Assembly (NCBI GenBank): GCA_963784425.1
Contig: CAWARM010000011.1
Span: 744,001 to 808,000 of the forward strand
Direction: 5' to 3'
Length of the DNA: 64,000 bases
DNA from: SHZL01 sp963784425
GTDB lineage: Bacteria; Pseudomonadota; Gammaproteobacteria; Xanthomonadales; SZUA-36
Part shown: piece by piece, positions 62,101 to 64,000 of the stretch
Position numbering within the stretch: position 1 is the stretch's first letter
Layout of the letters: each line of letters starts with the position of its first letter
The notes under the pieces: model-generated
What the model saw: only the letters and a program-made list of their open reading frames with translations
Database searches by the model: none
What the model was told of the DNA's origin: nothing
Translations under genes and position numbers: made by a program

Positions 62101-62837
62101 TCGCGGATTTCCCGCTCGCCGCTGAGGAAGACGAGAATATCCCCGTGTGGATCGAGCTTGCCCAACTGGCGCACCGCATCGGCAATGCCCTGGTACAGGT
62201 CCCGATCGGTGGATTCCGTTTCGGTTTCCATTGAATCCAGTGGCTGGTAAACCAGTTCCACCGGAAAACCCCGGCCGGAAATTTCGATCACGGGCGCAGC
62301 ATTGAAGTGCCGGGAAAACTTTGCCGTGTCGATGGTGGCCGAAGTAATGACTAGTTTCAGGTCCGGCCGGCGGATAGTGAGCATTTTCAGGTAGCCCAGC
62401 AGGAAATCAATGTTCAGGCTGCGCTCATGCGCCTCGTCGACGATCAAGGCGTCATAAGCCGCCAATTCAGGATCACGCAGAGTTTCAGCCAGCAGGATTC
62501 CATCGGTCATGAACTTTATCCGGCATCCCGGGTTGGACCTGTCGCGGAACCGCACCTGGTAACCCACTACCTGGCCAATCTCCGACTGCAATTCCTCGGC
62601 CACGCGTTGCGCCATGGCACTGGCGGCAATGCGGCGTGGTTGGGTACAGCCTATTTGCCCGCGCGAACCAAAACCGGCCTCAAGGCACAGCTTGGGAATC
62701 TGGGTGGTCTTGCCCGAGCCTGTTTCACCGGCAATGATCAGGATGGGATGGTCATGGATTGCACGCAGGATCTCTTCCCGGTGTGCGGTGATGGGCAGCG
62801 CAGGGTCATAGGATAGTGTGGGTGCGCGTTGCTGCAT
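59103..62837 (-). CDS. hrpA: ATP-dependent RNA helicase HrpA
   Basis: HrpA is a DEAH-box helicase implicated in rescue of stalled ribosomes. The 1244-residue product has Walker A AGETGSGKTTQIPKL, VDEAHERSL, TSATID, LILSTNVAETSLT-like IILSTNVAETSLTVPRV, QRAGRCGRLGPG, then the long C-terminal DUF3418 region with the AGFMPHNQKIRAEVE stretch. Relative to the enteric enzyme the first 70-80 residues are missing. Near 60190-60260 the protein has a short repeat ALHEALHGALHEALQEALQD. ATG 62837 is picked by alignment; the frame is open upstream. Confidence 0.94.
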   Translation of the reverse strand: MQQRAPTLSYDPALPITAHREEILRAIHDHPILIIAGETGSGKTTQIPKLCLEAGFGSRGQIGCTQPRRIAASAMAQRVAEELQSEIGQVVGYQVRFRDRSNPGCRIKFMTDGILLAETLRDPELAAYDALIVDEAHERSLNIDFLLGYLKMLTIRRPDLKLVITSATIDTAKFSRHFNAAPVIEISGRGFPVELVYQPLDSMETETESTDRDLYQGIADAVRQLGKLDPHGDILVFLSGEREIREAGEFLAKQRLAHTEILPLYARLSASEQQRVFHPGPLRRIILSTNVAETSLTVPRVRFVVDSGMVRMSRYAHRSRIQRLPIEPVSKASANQRAGRCGRLGPGTCVRLYGEEDFLARPDFTEPEILRTSLGSVILRMLVMGLGTVEEFPFIDPPAPRMINDAYSLLQELGAIDQGRKPTELGRQLDAWPVDVRLARMLVAGDQLGCLEDMLVLAAALSIQDPRERPLHAQLEADFSHQRFREEKSDFASLLRLWDHLRSQRHTASGNQFRKLCVREFLNWQRVLEWFDLYQQLRDQARESGLRLSGTHGDYTQVHQALLTGLLSHVGHKHAEDKSYQGVRSNTFHIFPGSGLFGHTPKWLMAAEIVETTRAWARINAEIQPEWIELQGAHLLKYHYADPHWSRKRGTVMAWEQVSLFGLVIVERRRVQYARIDPVESRRIFILEALVRGGLDTRAGFMPHNQKIRAEVELLEHKRRRHDVLADEHNVFEFFAARIPDHVHGSVSFEKWLRQLGEEGRKKLYLGHEVLMREGAAAPAEELFPDVLRVDGKPLQLVYHFAPGHPADGVTVRVPLQRLNTLDSGQLQWLVPGLLLEKLTAMIRALPKPMRRVLTPVPVFAKALHEALHGALHEALQEALQDHKHQPLLQACAVELSRMAGIKFEARHLIEATLPAHLRMRIEVLDDKGDEIAQGRSLEELQQRLGQAAQRKFMDEQGAGFNRNGLTGWQVGSLPERIVTAGGQPAYPALVDQTSCVGLRLFDTAEEAATAHRDGVLRLCALTLADKISWLRKHHGLSRMSLLAWSPMGSAAALIDDLVASGLQHACGDCAAIRDGQTFAGLQDRLRSVLGVECQVQADVLNSVLPLHSRISADLNRQPGGPYPAAREDIRGQMEDLVYAGFLQQLAAGRLQQYPRYFVAIEERLRALQENPQRDGERMRRVQPWWDRYLQRLHSDAGYDQALDEYRWLVEEYRVSLFAQRLGTAVKVSEKRLAAAWQNVLRKL

Positions 62838-62967
62838 AAGGGGCGCATTATCACAGTGCCCGGCAAGTGCTGCCAGTTCCCCGCCCGAATCTGCCGGCTG
62901 TGTGGTGTTGCGGACAAGTCCGGCCCGAAAACCTATAATCCTTCTTTTTGCCACACATCGGACCCAC

Positions 62968-64000
62968 ATGGAACTGAACTTCAGAAGTGATAATGAATCA
63001 CCGGCGGCAGCGGAAATTCTCGAAGCCGTGGTGGAGGCCAACCGGGGCACCGCATGGTCGTATGCAGAGGATCAGTGGAGCGCACGACTGAATGCGGCGT
63101 TTTCCGACCTCTTTGGCATTGCTACAACTGTTGTTCCGCTGTCCACGGGCACTGCCGTCAACAGCATTGCACTTGCTACGGTGACACCTCCCTGGGGTTC
63201 GGTGTACTGCCATGAAGGCGCACACATCCTGCAGGACGAAGGCGGAGCGCCGGAGTTTTTTGGCAATGGCCTGCGCCTCGTCGGCGTGGCCGGCGCCAAC
63301 GGCAAGTTGAATGCAACTGATTTGCGCCATGCCATCAAGAGTAACGACGGACACGGAGTGCACAGCTACCTCTCCAGCGCACTCAGCCTGACTCAATGCA
63401 CCGAGGCCGGTACCCTGTACCAGCCGCATGAAATCGCTGCGCTGTGTGACGTAGCAAAAGAATTCAACATGGCGCGGCACATGGACGGCGCACGCTTCGC
63501 CAATGCAACGGCCGCGCTGGGGTGCTCACCAGCTTCCATCACCTGGCAGGCCGGGGTGCAGATGCTGTCTTTTGGCGCCAGCAAGAATGGCTGCCTGGCC
63601 GCTGAAGCCCTGCTGTTTTTCGGTGAAACCCAATGGCAGGAGCGTGCCGAACGCCTGCGTAAACGATCCGGACACCTGCTGAGCAAGATGCGCTTTGTAT
63701 CGGCACAGCTACTGGCCTATATCAAGGATGACCGCTGGTTAAAGCTGGCCGGCCACGCCAATCGCCAGGCTGCGCAATTCGCCGCGGCCGTGCGGGCTCA
63801 CGCGCAGGCAGAACTGGAATTCCCGCCTGCTGCCAACGAAGTATTCGTACGCTGGTCGGCATCCGGCTTTGCTGCGCTGGCTGCGGCGGGAATCCAGTTC
63901 CTGGACTGGCCCGGCCGCACTGACCTGGCCCGTTTCGTTTTTTCCCATAGCACCAGCGACAAAGAAACCGAAGTCTTGTGCCAAACACTGCAAAGCCTGA
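62968..64000 (+). CDS. Low-specificity L-threonine aldolase (3' end outside window)
   Basis: The PLP enzyme cleaves L-threonine or allo-threonine to glycine and acetaldehyde. The 344 residues present begin MELNFRSDNESPAAAEILEA and include AWSYAEDQWSARLNAAFSDL, PLSTGTAVNSIALA, HEGAHILQDEGGAPEFF, HMDGARFANATAALG and the PLP lysine in LSFGASKNGCLAAEAL. The frame runs to the last base without a stop; family length suggests only a few residues are lost. It is divergent from hrpA, with 130 bp between starts. Confidence 0.92.
   Translation, partial: MELNFRSDNESPAAAEILEAVVEANRGTAWSYAEDQWSARLNAAFSDLFGIATTVVPLSTGTAVNSIALATVTPPWGSVYCHEGAHILQDEGGAPEFFGNGLRLVGVAGANGKLNATDLRHAIKSNDGHGVHSYLSSALSLTQCTEAGTLYQPHEIAALCDVAKEFNMARHMDGARFANATAALGCSPASITWQAGVQMLSFGASKNGCLAAEALLFFGETQWQERAERLRKRSGHLLSKMRFVSAQLLAYIKDDRWLKLAGHANRQAAQFAAAVRAHAQAELEFPPAANEVFVRWSASGFAALAAAGIQFLDWPGRTDLARFVFSHSTSDKETEVLCQTLQSL

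Noticed and set aside
62838..63050. Extended N-terminus for HrpA
   Set aside because: The extra codons overlap the divergent threonine aldolase gene and do not resemble the enteric HrpA N-terminus.

Overview
The window is ordinary, gene-dense chromosome from a gammaproteobacterium. The order eno-ftsB-ispD-ispF, the block kdsD-kdsC-lptC-lptA-lptB-rpoN-hpf-ptsN, ibaG-murA, and hda next to a DUF2066 gene and purM-purN are all arrangements typical of that class. A reading-frame-disrupted HPr kinase gene inside the rpoN/PTS block, a short AMP nucleosidase and the AmgK-MurU pair fit an environmental lineage outside the enteric bacteria; I cannot name genus or species. I saw no rRNA, tRNA, CRISPR array, prophage, integron or full-length insertion sequence.

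Layout. 1-6.5 kb: on the minus strand pyrG-kdsA and eno-ftsB-ispD-ispF (CTP, KDO-8-phosphate, enolase, division, isoprenoids), split by a plus-strand L,D-transpeptidase-like gene. 7-11.8 kb: a PagP-like barrel protein, then parE-parC. 11.8-17.3 kb: minus-strand SUF operon (rrf2-sufB-sufC-sufD-sufS) with a candidate self-regulatory operator. 17.4-22.1 kb: amgK-murU (peptidoglycan recycling) and pntAA-pntAB-pntB (proton-translocating transhydrogenase). 22.2-24 kb: a 594-residue lipoprotein of unknown role. 24-31.5 kb: AMP nucleosidase, hda, a CDP-alcohol phosphatidyltransferase, DUF2066, purM-purN-DUF3108, murA-ibaG. 31.8-44 kb: lipopolysaccharide (KDO and Lpt transport) genes leading into rpoN, hpf and a regulatory PTS (ptsN, hprK, rapZ, EIIA-Man, HPr, EI), then mgtE. 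44-57 kb: two very large multi-domain glycosyltransferases flanking tsaB, a YoaA-type helicase, a TPR lipoprotein and mrcB. 57-64 kb: relA, hrpA and an L-threonine aldolase cut by the window end.

Envelope building is the common thread: LPS precursor synthesis and transport, peptidoglycan synthesis, recycling and cross-linking, and glycosyl transfer. It is interleaved with nitrogen/carbon PTS regulation and stringent response.

The most unusual content is between genes. Two elements of 269 and 275 bp (6623-6891 and 27165-27439) share outer inverted repeats, two internal stems at nearly the same offsets and a 26-base loop that is 24/26 identical, while the stem sequences differ completely: a conserved three-way-junction fold. 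A second family (35237-35400 and 49106-49267) begins exactly after the stop codon of the neighbouring gene in both copies. A third type has CTCTGA...TCAGAG hairpin ends (31594-31750), and one such end supplies the stop codon of hrpA. The hprK gene carries an apparent one-base frameshift at a run of four G.
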